A stretch of 64,000 nt of DNA. It comes from Streptomyces sp. NRRL S-87. Lineage in GTDB: Bacteria; Actinomycetota; Actinomycetes; Streptomycetales; Streptomycetaceae. Within the stretch, counting starts at the first letter, position 1; the number at the start of each line of letters is the position of its first letter. The stretch is taken from contig NZ_JOGB01000033.1 in NCBI RefSeq assembly GCF_000719335.1, positions 11,496-75,495 on the forward strand, read 5' to 3'. Positions 25,821-34,484 of the stretch are shown here, piece after piece. The notes under the pieces are model-generated. The model did no database searches and was not told where the DNA came from. It saw nothing but the letters and a program-made list of their open reading frames with translations. A program made the translations under genes and the position numbers.

Positions 25821-26851
25821 AGCACCTTCAGGGCGGAGCGGTCGTCCATCGCGCGGTAGCCGTCGGGGACCTCGTCCAGGGTGACGGCGCGGTCGAAGAC
25901 CGGGGACGGGTCGATGGTGCCGTCGAGGACGTCCGCGAGCAGCTCGGGCAGGTACGCCCGGACCGGGGCGACACCGCCGCGCAGGGTGATGTTCCGGTCG
26001 AACATGACGCCGAGGTCCAGGCCGGTGCCGCTGCCGTGCGGCACGCCCACGTAACCGATGGCGCCGCCGTCGCGGGTGATGTTCACGGCGGTGCGCATGG
26101 ACTGCTCGGTGCCGACGGCCTCGATGACCGCGTGCGCGCCCTGGCCGCCGGTGAGCTCGCGCACGGCGGCCTCGGCGGCCTCCCCGCGCTCGGCGACCAC
26201 GTCGGTGGCGCCGAAGCGCTTGGCGATGTCGGTACGGGCGCTGTGCCGGCCCAGCGCGATGATGCGGTCGGCGCCCAGCCGCTTGGCCGCCAGGACGCCG
26301 CACAGGCCCACCGCACCGTCGCCCACCACGGCGACGGTGGAGCCCTCGCGCACGCCCGCGCCGAGGGCGGCGTGGTGGCCGGTGCCCATGACGTCGGAGA
26401 GCGCGAGCAGCGCGGTCAGCAGGTGGTCGTCGGAGGCGGCCGCGGCGGGCAGCTTCACCAGCGTGCCGTCGGCGTGCGGGACGCGGACGGCCTCGCCCTG
26501 ACCCCCGTCGAAGCCCACGGAGCCCCAGAAGCCGCCGTGCACGCAGGAGGTGTGCAGGCCCTCGCGGCAGTAGTCGCAGGTGCCGTCGGACCACATGAAG
26601 GGGGCCACGACCAGGTCTCCGGCGCGGAAGCCGGACACCTCGGAGCCGGTCTCCTCGACGATGCCGAGGAACTCGTGTCCGATGCGCTGCCCGGGCTCGC
26701 GCTTGGCCTCGCCGCGGTAGGCCCACAGGTCGCTGCCGCAGATGCAGGCGCGCAGCACGCGGACGACGGCGTCCTGCGGCTGCTTGACGGCGGCGTCGGG
26801 CACCTCCTCCACGCGGATGTCGTGCGGGGCGTGGATGACGGTGGCGCGCAT
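25808..26851 (-). CDS. Zinc-dependent alcohol dehydrogenase family protein
   Basis: A 347-residue medium-chain dehydrogenase. The catalytic zinc ligands are Cys in ACICGSD, and His-Glu in GHEFLG. The structural zinc lobe shows only three Cys (GTCDYC...TSC) where classic enzymes have four. The NAD(P) motif is VVGDGAVGLCGVLAAKRLGA near residue 175. The usual reaction is oxidation of an alcohol or aldehyde reduction; the substrate cannot be told. It stands alone between the subtilisin gene and the YhhN gene. Short 17-bp tandem repeats extend from its 3' end. Confidence 0.88.
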   Translation of the reverse strand: MRATVIHAPHDIRVEEVPDAAVKQPQDAVVRVLRACICGSDLWAYRGEAKREPGQRIGHEFLGIVEETGSEVSGFRAGDLVVAPFMWSDGTCDYCREGLHTSCVHGGFWGSVGFDGGQGEAVRVPHADGTLVKLPAAAASDDHLLTALLALSDVMGTGHHAALGAGVREGSTVAVVGDGAVGLCGVLAAKRLGADRIIALGRHSARTDIAKRFGATDVVAERGEAAEAAVRELTGGQGAHAVIEAVGTEQSMRTAVNITRDGGAIGYVGVPHGSGTGLDLGVMFDRNITLRGGVAPVRAYLPELLADVLDGTIDPSPVFDRAVTLDEVPDGYRAMDDRSALKVLIKP

Positions 26852-27001
26852 GTTCGGCGTTCCTTGCCTTCGGTACCGGCCCGCCGGATCCGGATCGCGG
26901 CCCGCGCGGGTATGACGTCCCTACCGTACGCCCGGGTGGTCGGCGGGGCCTGGGCGGAGGGGGTCGTTCCGCGGCGGGTGCGGGGACCTCGGGGACCCCC
27001 C

Positions 27002-27727
27002 CTACGCGGGGCGCAGGGTGCGCACGCCGGGCCGCAGGCCGCCCGCGGCCAGCAGGTACTGGGCCGCGAGGTACGTGAGCATGATCCAGAAGTCGGGCCG
27101 GGGCAGTTGGGGCCACTCGGCCACGCCCGTGGCGATCAGGGTGTCGGAGAGCAGGAACAGCGCCCCGCCGATGCCCGCGACCGGGCCCAGGACGCCGGAG
27201 CGGAAGGCCATGGCGGTCAGCAGCAGGCTGTAGCCCGCCACCGGGATGCGCAGCTCCGCGGGCAGGTCGGACCAGAGCAGGCTGACGGTCGTGACCAGGG
27301 CGAGGGCGTACGCCGCGCCGAGCAGCGGGTGGGCCCGGGCGCGACCGAAGAGCACGAGGTAGCAGACGTGCCCGAGGGCGAAGGAGCCCATGCCGACGAG
27401 GAAGGCCGGGTCGGCGTCGAAGAGCAGCGCCAGGTCACCGCCCCACCCGAAGGCGAGCGCGGCCACCAGCAGCCAGGGACCGCGCCGGGTCAGGACGTGG
27501 CCCACGAGCAGCGGCATCAGCAGCGGCTTGGCGAGCACGTGCCCGGGGTGCCAGCCGGCGAGCAGGGCGCCGAGGTCGAGGACGGACGCGGCACCGAAGG
27601 CGACCAGCAGTCCGCGGGCCACCGCGTCGCGGTACCCGGCGACCTTGGGCGCGGCCCAGGAGGGCACGCGCAGCCCTGCGGCGGTGCCGCCGACCGGCTC
27701 GGGCGTCGGGGCGGTGCGGGCGCTCAT
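27002..27727 (-). CDS. YhhN/TMEM86 family membrane protein (lysoplasmalogenase-like)
   Basis: A 241-residue protein with about eight hydrophobic helices. The YhhN pattern is visible as KPLLMPLLVGHVL, then LAFGWGGDLALLF, MGSFALGHVCYLVLF and later SDTLIATGVAEW. Vertebrate TMEM86B hydrolyses the vinyl-ether bond of lysoplasmalogens; activity of bacterial members is mostly unproven. The ATG at 27727 overlaps the stop of the sterol desaturase family gene by four bases (ATGA), so both are made from one message and may act on related lipids. Confidence 0.82.
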   Translation of the reverse strand: MSARTAPTPEPVGGTAAGLRVPSWAAPKVAGYRDAVARGLLVAFGAASVLDLGALLAGWHPGHVLAKPLLMPLLVGHVLTRRGPWLLVAALAFGWGGDLALLFDADPAFLVGMGSFALGHVCYLVLFGRARAHPLLGAAYALALVTTVSLLWSDLPAELRIPVAGYSLLLTAMAFRSGVLGPVAGIGGALFLLSDTLIATGVAEWPQLPRPDFWIMLTYLAAQYLLAAGGLRPGVRTLRPA

Positions 27728-28665
27728 GCGGGGGACTCCGTGGGGGTCGAGGGGGTGGGGACGGGGGTGGGAGCGAGGGGGGCGGGGGCGGTTGCGGCGG
27801 TGTCGGGGGCCGGGACCGGGGCCGGGGCCGGGGCCGGGGCCGGCTGCCAGCCCGGGCCCTTGAAGACCCGGCCGGCCCGCTCGCGCCAGCTCGTGGCGGC
27901 CCGTACGTCGCGGGCGATGGCGGCGTACTCGTGGGTGGCCACGCGCAGGGGGTTGTGGGTGGTGATGTTCTTCGTGAGGCCGAAGAGCGGCCGCTCGGTC
28001 TCGGCCGTGAACGAGCCGAACATCCGGTCCCAGACGATCAGGATCCCGCCGTAGTTGCGGTCCAGGTAGCCGCCCTGCGAGGCGTGGTGCACGCGGTGGT
28101 GGGAGGGGGTGTTGAAGACGTACTCGACGGGGCGCGGCAGCCTGTCGATCCGCTCGGTGTGGATCCAGAACTGGTACAGGAGGTTCACCGAGTAGCAGAA
28201 GGCCAGCGCCGCCGGGTGCACGCCGAGCGCGATCACGGGCAGGTAGAAGGGCCACGAGGTGGCGCCGGTCCAGGGCTGGCGCAGCGCGGTCGAGAGGTTG
28301 AACCTGCGGCTGCTGTGGTGCACCACGTGCGAGGCCCACAGGATGCGGACGACGTGGTGGCTGCGGTGCTGCCAGTAGTAGCAGAAGTCCTGCGCGAGCA
28401 GCATGAGCGCGAGGGTCCACCACAGGAACGGCACCCGCAGCGGGGTCAGTTCGTACACCACCGTGTAGAGCGCGACGAACGGGATCTTCGAGAAGAAGTC
28501 GAAGAAGAGGCTGCCCAGCCCCATGGTCAGGCTGGTGGCCGTGTCCTTCGCCTCGTACCCGGCGGCGTCCTCGTCCGGATGGATCCGGTAGCTCACCGCT
28601 TCCAGGATCGTGAGCAGCACGAAGGCGGGTATGGACCACAGCACGACGTCGGGCAGGTTCGGCAT
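27724..28665 (-). CDS. Sterol desaturase/fatty acid hydroxylase family protein
   Basis: A 313-residue membrane di-iron oxygenase. Two pairs of helices frame the histidine boxes: HRSHH and HVVHHSS near the middle and HHRVHH near residue 190. This set matches the sterol desaturase/C-5 and C-4 oxidase/fatty acid hydroxylase superfamily. The C-terminal 50 residues are a Pro/Ala repeat tail, unusual for the family and probably disordered. It is coupled to a YhhN-type gene, which hints at ether-lipid or sterol-like metabolism, but the substrate is unknown. An earlier in-frame start at 28695 lacks support. Confidence 0.85.
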   Translation of the reverse strand: MPNLPDVVLWSIPAFVLLTILEAVSYRIHPDEDAAGYEAKDTATSLTMGLGSLFFDFFSKIPFVALYTVVYELTPLRVPFLWWTLALMLLAQDFCYYWQHRSHHVVRILWASHVVHHSSRRFNLSTALRQPWTGATSWPFYLPVIALGVHPAALAFCYSVNLLYQFWIHTERIDRLPRPVEYVFNTPSHHRVHHASQGGYLDRNYGGILIVWDRMFGSFTAETERPLFGLTKNITTHNPLRVATHEYAAIARDVRAATSWRERAGRVFKGPGWQPAPAPAPAPVPAPDTAATAPAPLAPTPVPTPSTPTESPA

Positions 28666-28708
28666 GCCCGCACGATAGAGGCGGCGGGGCGGCACGGCTA
28701 GGGGGTGT

Positions 28709-28720
28709 TACCGATCGGTA
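28709..28720. promoter_or_regulatory. 12-bp palindrome in a divergent promoter region
   Basis: TACCGATCGGTA is a perfect palindrome midway between the divergent desaturase and NACHT genes. A second GTTACCG half-site recurs about 20 bases further. It could bind a dimeric regulator; no regulator gene is adjacent. Confidence 0.35.
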
Positions 28721-28786
28721 TCCGGCGGGGTTACCGGGGGTTCGCGCGATAGGGTCCGAGCACGCTCCGAGGAGGGGGTCCGGGGG

Positions 28787-31700
28787 ATGACGGGCATCGA
28801 GACGGCCGTCTTACGCACGGCGGGCGCGGTGGGCGGCTGGCTCTACCGCTCGCGGCTGGGGCAGGTGCCGGGAGCCGGTCTGGCGGACCGGCCGGTCCGG
28901 CCGGGGCGGCACTGGCAGCGCCCGGCCCAACTCGGGGAGGCGGAGCTGCGCCGGCTGGCCGAAGGCCTCGCCGAACGCCTCGGCCCGGCCACGGCCCGGC
29001 TGCCGCAACACGAGCGGCTCGCGGCCCTCGCCGCAGTCGCCGACGCCTTCGCGGGGCTCGGCCCGCTGGACGCGGACACGGTCCTCGCGGCGGACTTCGA
29101 CCCGGCGGAGCTGGCGGCGCGGGTGCGGGTGCCGCCGGGAGCGGGGCTGAGCGCGGCGGCGGAGGCGCTGTGCTGGGAGCTGATCCGGGCGGCGTGCGCA
29201 CACGCGGCCGACTACCTGACGACGCTCCCCTCGTTCGGCGCCCGCGCGGACGTCGAACTGGTGCGGCGTGCGGGCGAGTTGCAGCGTACGGTCGACCGCC
29301 TCGCGGACCGCGCCGACGGAGCCGCGCTCGCCTTCGAGGAACGGTACGCCGCCTACGTCGCCCAGTCGTACGGCCGTCTCCAGCTCTTCGGCCTGACCCT
29401 GGGCTCGGGCCGCCGCGAGTGGCCGCTGGACCTGGCGTACATCAGCCTGGCGGTCAGCGCGGAGCAGCACCACCTGCAGCCGGGCGAACCCGGCCCGCAC
29501 CCCACCACCGTCAAGGCGGAGCGGGCCCTGGGGGCCGCGGACCGGGTGCTGCTGCGCGGCCCGGCGGGCTCCGGCAAGAGCACGCTGCTCCAGTGGCTCG
29601 CCGTACACGCTGCCCGGCGGGAGGACGGGCCGTGGCGCATGTGCGTGCCGTTCGTACTGCGGCTGCGCTCGTTCACGACGGCCGACGCCCTGCCGCTGCC
29701 GGAGGACTTCCTCAAGGCCGGCGGGGTGCCGCTGGCGGCCCCGCCGGGCTGGGTCGAGGAGCTGATGCTCGGCGGGCGGGCGTTGGTCCTGGTCGACGGC
29801 GTGGACGAGGTCCCGCAGCGGCTGCGCGGCCGTACGGAGACCTGGCTGCGCTCGCTGGTCTCCGCCTTCCCGAAGGCGCGGTACGTGGTGACGACCCGGC
29901 CGTCGGCGGTGCCGGAGGACTGGCTCGCGGGACAGGGCTTCGTACCTCACGCGCTGCTGCCGATGGAGCGGGAGGACGTGGGGGCGTTCATCGCGCACTG
30001 GCACACGGCGGCGCGTGCGGAGGCCGGCGCCGGCGGCGAGGACCTGGACGCGTACGAGGCTTCGCTGCGGGAGGCGGTCTCGGCCCGCCGGGACCTGGGC
30101 CGGCTGGCGACCAACCCGCTGATGTGCGCCCTGCTGTGCGCGCTGAACCGGGACCGCCGCATGCACCTTCCGCGCGCCCGGAAGGAGCTGTACGACGCGG
30201 CGCTCGACATGCTGCTGGTGCGCCGGGACACCGAGCGGGAGATCGGCGGGGTCGAAGGGGTCTACCTCACCCGGGACGAGCAGATCCTGCTGCTCCAGCG
30301 GTTCGCGTACTGGCTGATCCGCAACGGGCAGGTGGAGGCGGGCCGGGACGAGGCGGTCGAGCTTGTGGCGCAGTGGCTGGACGCGATGCCGCAGGTGCGG
30401 GAACAGGGGGACGCGGAGCGGGTGTTCGCGCACCTGCTGATCCGCAGCGGGCTGCTGCGCGAGCCGGTGAAGGGTTCGGTGGACTTCGTCCACCGAACCT
30501 TCCAGGACTACCTGGGCGCGAAGGCGGCGGTGGAGTCGCGCGACTTCGGCGTCCTGGTGCGCAACGCGCACGACGATACGTGGGACGACGTCGTCCGCAT
30601 GGCCGTCGGCCACGCCCGTCCCGACGAGCGGGCCCGCGTCTTGCGGGGCCTGCTGAAACGCGCCGACAGGGTCAAGGGCGCGCGCAGCCGCCTGGTCCTG
30701 CTGGCGGCGGCGAGCCTGGAACACGCCCCGGAGCTGGACCCGTCCCTGCGGGGGGAGATCCAGTCCCGGACGGCGGAGCTCCTGCCGCCGAGGACTCCCG
30801 GCCAGGCGGAAGAACTCGCCAAGGCGGGCGAACTCGTCCTCGAGCTGCTTCCGGACCTGTCGAGCCTCGGTGAAGCGGAGGCCGCGGCGACGGTGCGCAC
30901 GGCCGCATTGTTGGGAGGCGACCGTGCGCTGGAGGTCATCGCCGCCTTCCGACGCGACGACCGGTACGAAGTAGGCCATGAGATCGCCGAATCATGGGGT
31001 CGCTTCCCTACGGGGCGGTTCGCGGATGCCGTACTGACCGACGCCCCGATGCGCGCCGCGCATCTCCACATCCGCTCGCCCGAACAGCTCGACGCGTGGA
31101 GCAGGTTGCCCCACATCCGCCGCGTCCACCTCACCTGGGAGCAGGGCGTGCCACCCGAGATCGCGCGGCACCGGGACCTGGAGTGGCTGGTGTTGCAGCA
31201 CAACAAGGGGCTGCGGGACCTCTCCGCCTTGGCCGGTCACCCGACCCTGCGCCACCTGGGGGTGTTCGACTGCCCCCGGCTGACCGACATCGGTGCGGTC
31301 GCGGACATGGCCACGGACAGCCTGGCCTTCGGATACATGCCGGAAGGGGTCTCGTTGGCGCCCCTGGCCGGGGCCCCCGGGCTGCGGTCCCTGGTCATCG
31401 GCTTCGAGCCGATGGAAGGCCACATCGGGGACGTTCCGGCAGACGAAGGGCTCACCAAGCTGGTCCTGTGGCAGGGAGCACGTCGCATGTCCCTGCGCGG
31501 GTTGGAGCGCTGGCCGCTCCTGGAGTCCTTGACCGTGTCGGGTGACGACCAGTACCGGCAGCTCGTGTCGGAGGAGCTCGGGGCCCCGCTCCGGTCGCTG
31601 CAGATCCGCTTCGCCGAACCGGTGGACGCGGTGCACCTGGTCGCCTTCGACACGGTGAGCGAGCTGATGCTGCTCCGCTGCACTCTCGGCAGCCTGGCAC

Positions 31701-31867
31701 CTCTGCGGGGAATGCCGCGGCTGAGCCGACTCCGCCTGGCGGAGTGTGCCGGCGTCGTCGACCTGTCCCCCCTCGCGGGATCGGACCGCCTGCGGATCGA
31801 GATCGACCGGCGTACCACGTGTGTCGGCACCGACCGGATCCCTCCCGAGCGGCTCACCTACTTCTAG
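28787..31867 (+). CDS. NACHT NTPase with C-terminal leucine-rich repeats (bacterial NLR)
   Basis: A 1026-residue STAND-type NTPase. Residues 1-230 form an Ala-rich helical N-terminal region of unknown activity. The NACHT module covers about 235-560: Walker A GPAGSGKST at 258-266, Walker B LVLVDGVDE at 333-341, the sensor-like YVVTTRPSA near 366, and DLGRLATNPLMCALLC near 436, followed by the winged-helix-like FVHRTFQDYLGAKA. Residues about 570-740 are helical (HEAT-like), and about 750-1010 contain eight or nine irregular leucine-rich repeats. This layout parallels animal NLR sensors, and several bacterial NACHT proteins defend against phages. There is no partner gene on its transcript, so any effector must be in the N-terminal region. 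The ATG has GGAGGGGG upstream. Confidence 0.85.
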   Translation: MTGIETAVLRTAGAVGGWLYRSRLGQVPGAGLADRPVRPGRHWQRPAQLGEAELRRLAEGLAERLGPATARLPQHERLAALAAVADAFAGLGPLDADTVLAADFDPAELAARVRVPPGAGLSAAAEALCWELIRAACAHAADYLTTLPSFGARADVELVRRAGELQRTVDRLADRADGAALAFEERYAAYVAQSYGRLQLFGLTLGSGRREWPLDLAYISLAVSAEQHHLQPGEPGPHPTTVKAERALGAADRVLLRGPAGSGKSTLLQWLAVHAARREDGPWRMCVPFVLRLRSFTTADALPLPEDFLKAGGVPLAAPPGWVEELMLGGRALVLVDGVDEVPQRLRGRTETWLRSLVSAFPKARYVVTTRPSAVPEDWLAGQGFVPHALLPMEREDVGAFIAHWHTAARAEAGAGGEDLDAYEASLREAVSARRDLGRLATNPLMCALLCALNRDRRMHLPRARKELYDAALDMLLVRRDTEREIGGVEGVYLTRDEQILLLQRFAYWLIRNGQVEAGRDEAVELVAQWLDAMPQVREQGDAERVFAHLLIRSGLLREPVKGSVDFVHRTFQDYLGAKAAVESRDFGVLVRNAHDDTWDDVVRMAVGHARPDERARVLRGLLKRADRVKGARSRLVLLAAASLEHAPELDPSLRGEIQSRTAELLPPRTPGQAEELAKAGELVLELLPDLSSLGEAEAAATVRTAALLGGDRALEVIAAFRRDDRYEVGHEIAESWGRFPTGRFADAVLTDAPMRAAHLHIRSPEQLDAWSRLPHIRRVHLTWEQGVPPEIARHRDLEWLVLQHNKGLRDLSALAGHPTLRHLGVFDCPRLTDIGAVADMATDSLAFGYMPEGVSLAPLAGAPGLRSLVIGFEPMEGHIGDVPADEGLTKLVLWQGARRMSLRGLERWPLLESLTVSGDDQYRQLVSEELGAPLRSLQIRFAEPVDAVHLVAFDTVSELMLLRCTLGSLAPLRGMPRLSRLRLAECAGVVDLSPLAGSDRLRIEIDRRTTCVGTDRIPPERLTYF

Positions 31868-31869
31868 GA

Positions 31870-31909
31870 CCGCCGGGGCGGCTCCTGTCGACCGGAGCCG
31901 CGCCGGCGG
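31870..31909. terminator. Bidirectional terminator between the NACHT gene and the amidohydrolase operon
   Basis: A 16-position stem with one mismatch: CCGCCGG and GCGGCTCC on the left pair with GGAGCCGC and CCGGCGG on the right, around an eight-base loop. It starts three bases after the NACHT stop codon. Confidence 0.75.
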
Positions 31910-31916
31910 GCCCCGT

Positions 31917-33161
31917 TCACCAGACCCGGACCGAGCCCCCTCGGGCGAAGGCCGGGCTGGTGGCGTCGGGCGGCACCTGGGTCAGGGGGGCGGCGATCTC
32001 CGCGACCGTCGGGCCGTGCTTCGCGGCCAGGGCGTCGAGGAGCGGCAGGTCGAAGCCGTAGACGCGGGCCGCGTTGCCGCCGGCCATGGCGGCCACCTCC
32101 GCGCGCGGGAGGCCGGCGTACGCGATGCGCAGGCCCTCGCGGGAGTACGGGGTGGTGCCCTCGTCGTGGGGGTAGTCGCTGCCCCACATGATCTTGTCGA
32201 GGCCGATGCGCCCGCGCAGCGGGACCTCGTGGGGACGCATGAAGCTCGCGCCCACGAAGCAGTTGTCCCGCCAGACCTCGCTCGGCCCCCTGCCCATCGA
32301 GTCGGCCAGCCCGGCGCCGAACTTGGACTCGGCGGTGGCCGCCCGCGTCGCGGCGCTGACCAGTCGGCCGTGGTAGTAGTCCAGCATGTCGAGCACGCCC
32401 GGGATCCACCCCGAGCCCTGCTCGGTCAGCACCAGTTTCAGGCTCGGGTGGCGGCGGAAGGCCCCGCCGAAGATCAGGTGCCACAGGGCCCGGTGCGAGA
32501 ACCAGGTGGTCTCGACCATGAAGACCGCGCGGGCGGCCGGTTCGGGTCCCAGCGGCGGGGAGGCGGAGCCGCCGTGGTGGTTGACCGGTACGTCCAGCTC
32601 GGCGCAGACCGCCCAGATCGGGTCGTAGGCCTCGGAGTACAGCTCGGGGACCGCCGAACCGGGCGGGACGCCGGGCAGCAGGATGCCGCCGGTCAGGCCC
32701 GCCTCGCGGGTGCGGCGGATCTCCGCCACCGCCGCGTCGACGTCGTTGAGGAGGATCTGGACGACGCCCGCCCGTCGGCCCGGCGCCTGCCCGCAGAAGT
32801 CGGCGAGCCACCGGTTGTGGGCCTGCAGCCCGGCCCAGCGCTGCTCGTACTCGGCACGGGTGGGCGGCTGCGCCATCAGGGAGGCGTTGGGGAAGAACGG
32901 CGGGATGGTGTTCGGGAAGACCACCTCGGCGACGATCCCGTCGGCCTCCAGCTCGGCGAGCCGGCGGTCGGAGTTCCAGTTGCGGTCGGCGGTGTCGGCG
33001 AGGAGGTCCTCGTACGGGTTGACGTACGTGGCGGCCCAGGCGTCGAAGTCGTCGTGGTGCCGCTTCTCCAGGTACGGCCTGTAGTCGAGCAGGTCGGCGC
33101 CCGCGTGGCAGTCCGCCGAGATGACCGTGTACCGGTCGTGCTCCGGGTCCGCGGGGTTCAC
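31917..33161 (-). CDS. Amidohydrolase family protein (Amidohydro_2), second copy
   Basis: A 414-residue TIM-barrel metal-dependent hydrolase of the ACMSD-like group. Metal-site signatures are ISADCHAG near residue 14, PVNHHGG in the middle and IMWGSDYPHDEG near residue 330. It is clearly related to the gene just upstream, and the pair probably arose by duplication; the two may act as homologous subunits or in successive steps. The reaction is unknown: family members hydrolyse or decarboxylate ring-cleavage products. The GTG start overlaps the upstream stop by four bases (GTGA), fixing the start and showing coupled translation. It is the last gene of a four-gene operon. Confidence 0.85.
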   Translation of the reverse strand: MNPADPEHDRYTVISADCHAGADLLDYRPYLEKRHHDDFDAWAATYVNPYEDLLADTADRNWNSDRRLAELEADGIVAEVVFPNTIPPFFPNASLMAQPPTRAEYEQRWAGLQAHNRWLADFCGQAPGRRAGVVQILLNDVDAAVAEIRRTREAGLTGGILLPGVPPGSAVPELYSEAYDPIWAVCAELDVPVNHHGGSASPPLGPEPAARAVFMVETTWFSHRALWHLIFGGAFRRHPSLKLVLTEQGSGWIPGVLDMLDYYHGRLVSAATRAATAESKFGAGLADSMGRGPSEVWRDNCFVGASFMRPHEVPLRGRIGLDKIMWGSDYPHDEGTTPYSREGLRIAYAGLPRAEVAAMAGGNAARVYGFDLPLLDALAAKHGPTVAEIAAPLTQVPPDATSPAFARGGSVRVW

Positions 33162-34474
33162 CCGTCCACCCCCAGGTGCGGGAAGTCGTGCCCGGTCAGC
33201 CAGTGCCGGCCGGCCTCGCGCGAGCGCGCCCATGAGGCCTCGACGGCCGCCTGGTCGGGGGACTGGCCGAGTTCTGCCGGGGTCGGGCCGATCCGGCGGG
33301 CGATCGGGGCCAGCGCGTCGGTGTCGAAGCCGAAGGCCTCGGCCGCGGCCAGCCCCAGCATCCGGCGGCTCTCCGCGACGGGGATGTCGTGGAAGGTGTT
33401 GCGCAGCCACTGCCGGGTGTGGGGCCACGTGCCCTCGGGGTGCGGGAAGTCGGAGCCCCACAGGATGTTGTCGACGCCGATCTCGTAGCGCTGGGCGAGC
33501 TCGCGCCGCTTGGTGTTGGTGGCGCAGACGAACACCTGGCGGTCGAGGTACTCGCTCGGCGGCCGCTTGAGTTCCGCGAAGGGCGAGAGCTTCTTGCCGC
33601 CGTGCGCGCCGAGGTAGAGCCGGTCCATGAACCACAGCTGGTTGGGCAGCCACCAGCAGCCGGACTCCGCGACGCCGAACCTCAGCCCGGGGTGACGCTC
33701 GAAGGCGCCCGACCAGAGCAGGAACCACAGGGGCCGGGCCGGCCACCAGGTGACCTCGGAGACGTAGATGCCCAGGTGGTCGCCGTACTCGTGGCGGGGC
33801 GCGGCCCCGGAGTGGGTGACGACCGGCATCGCGGTCTCGGCGGCGGCCGCCCACACCGGGTCGTAGCGGCGGTCGTGGTACGGCTCCTTGTCGACCCACA
33901 TGGAGGGGATCATCAGGGCGCCGAGTCCGGACTCCTTGGCCCGGTGGATCTCGGCGACGACCGCGTCCGGCTCCGCCGTGATCGGCAGCAGGGCCACGCC
34001 GCTATGCCGCTCGGGGTTCTCGGAGACGAACTCGGCCAGCCAGCGGTTGTGGGCCTGGGCACCGGCCATGCCGAGCTCGGGGTCCTGGTCGCCGGAGAGG
34101 CCGAGACCGACGCCGAAGGGGGCGGCGGTCTGGCTGTCGACGGCGTCCGCGTCGGGGAAGACCACCTCGGCGGCGACCCCGTCGCCGTCGAGCTCCTTCA
34201 GGCGCTGGGCGGTGTCCCAGCCGCCCCGCAGGCCCTCCTCGTTGTCGTGGAACCACTTGGCGGCGAAGGCCTCGTTGCGGATGCCGAGCCGGGTGGCCTC
34301 CTCGCGGCGGGCGTCGCGCTCGCCGAGGAACTCGTCGAAGGCGCGGTGGAAGCGGGAGTCGAGGTAGGGGCGGTACCGCTCGGTGGGCAGGCCCGCGTGG
34401 CAGTCGGAGGAGATGATCAGGTACGGGTCGTCGTACCCGCCGGACGGGCTGTTCTGCGCGGCTTCTTCTGTCAC
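33158..34474 (-). CDS. Amidohydrolase family protein (Amidohydro_2), first copy
   Basis: A 438-residue relative of the downstream protein. The metal-site motifs are ISSDCHAGLP near residue 22, VVTHSG near 225 and ILWGSDFPHPEG near 355. Trp-rich loops (EVTWWPARPLWFLLWSG) probably line the substrate pocket and hint at a hydrophobic or aromatic substrate. The GTG start has GAGGGG six bases upstream and lies 10 bases after the SDR stop. The same operon encodes an SDR and an acetoacetate-decarboxylase-like protein, which fits a catabolic pathway, but the substrate is not known. Confidence 0.85.
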   Translation of the reverse strand: MTEEAAQNSPSGGYDDPYLIISSDCHAGLPTERYRPYLDSRFHRAFDEFLGERDARREEATRLGIRNEAFAAKWFHDNEEGLRGGWDTAQRLKELDGDGVAAEVVFPDADAVDSQTAAPFGVGLGLSGDQDPELGMAGAQAHNRWLAEFVSENPERHSGVALLPITAEPDAVVAEIHRAKESGLGALMIPSMWVDKEPYHDRRYDPVWAAAAETAMPVVTHSGAAPRHEYGDHLGIYVSEVTWWPARPLWFLLWSGAFERHPGLRFGVAESGCWWLPNQLWFMDRLYLGAHGGKKLSPFAELKRPPSEYLDRQVFVCATNTKRRELAQRYEIGVDNILWGSDFPHPEGTWPHTRQWLRNTFHDIPVAESRRMLGLAAAEAFGFDTDALAPIARRIGPTPAELGQSPDQAAVEASWARSREAGRHWLTGHDFPHLGVDG

Positions 34475-34484
34475 GTCGGGCCCC

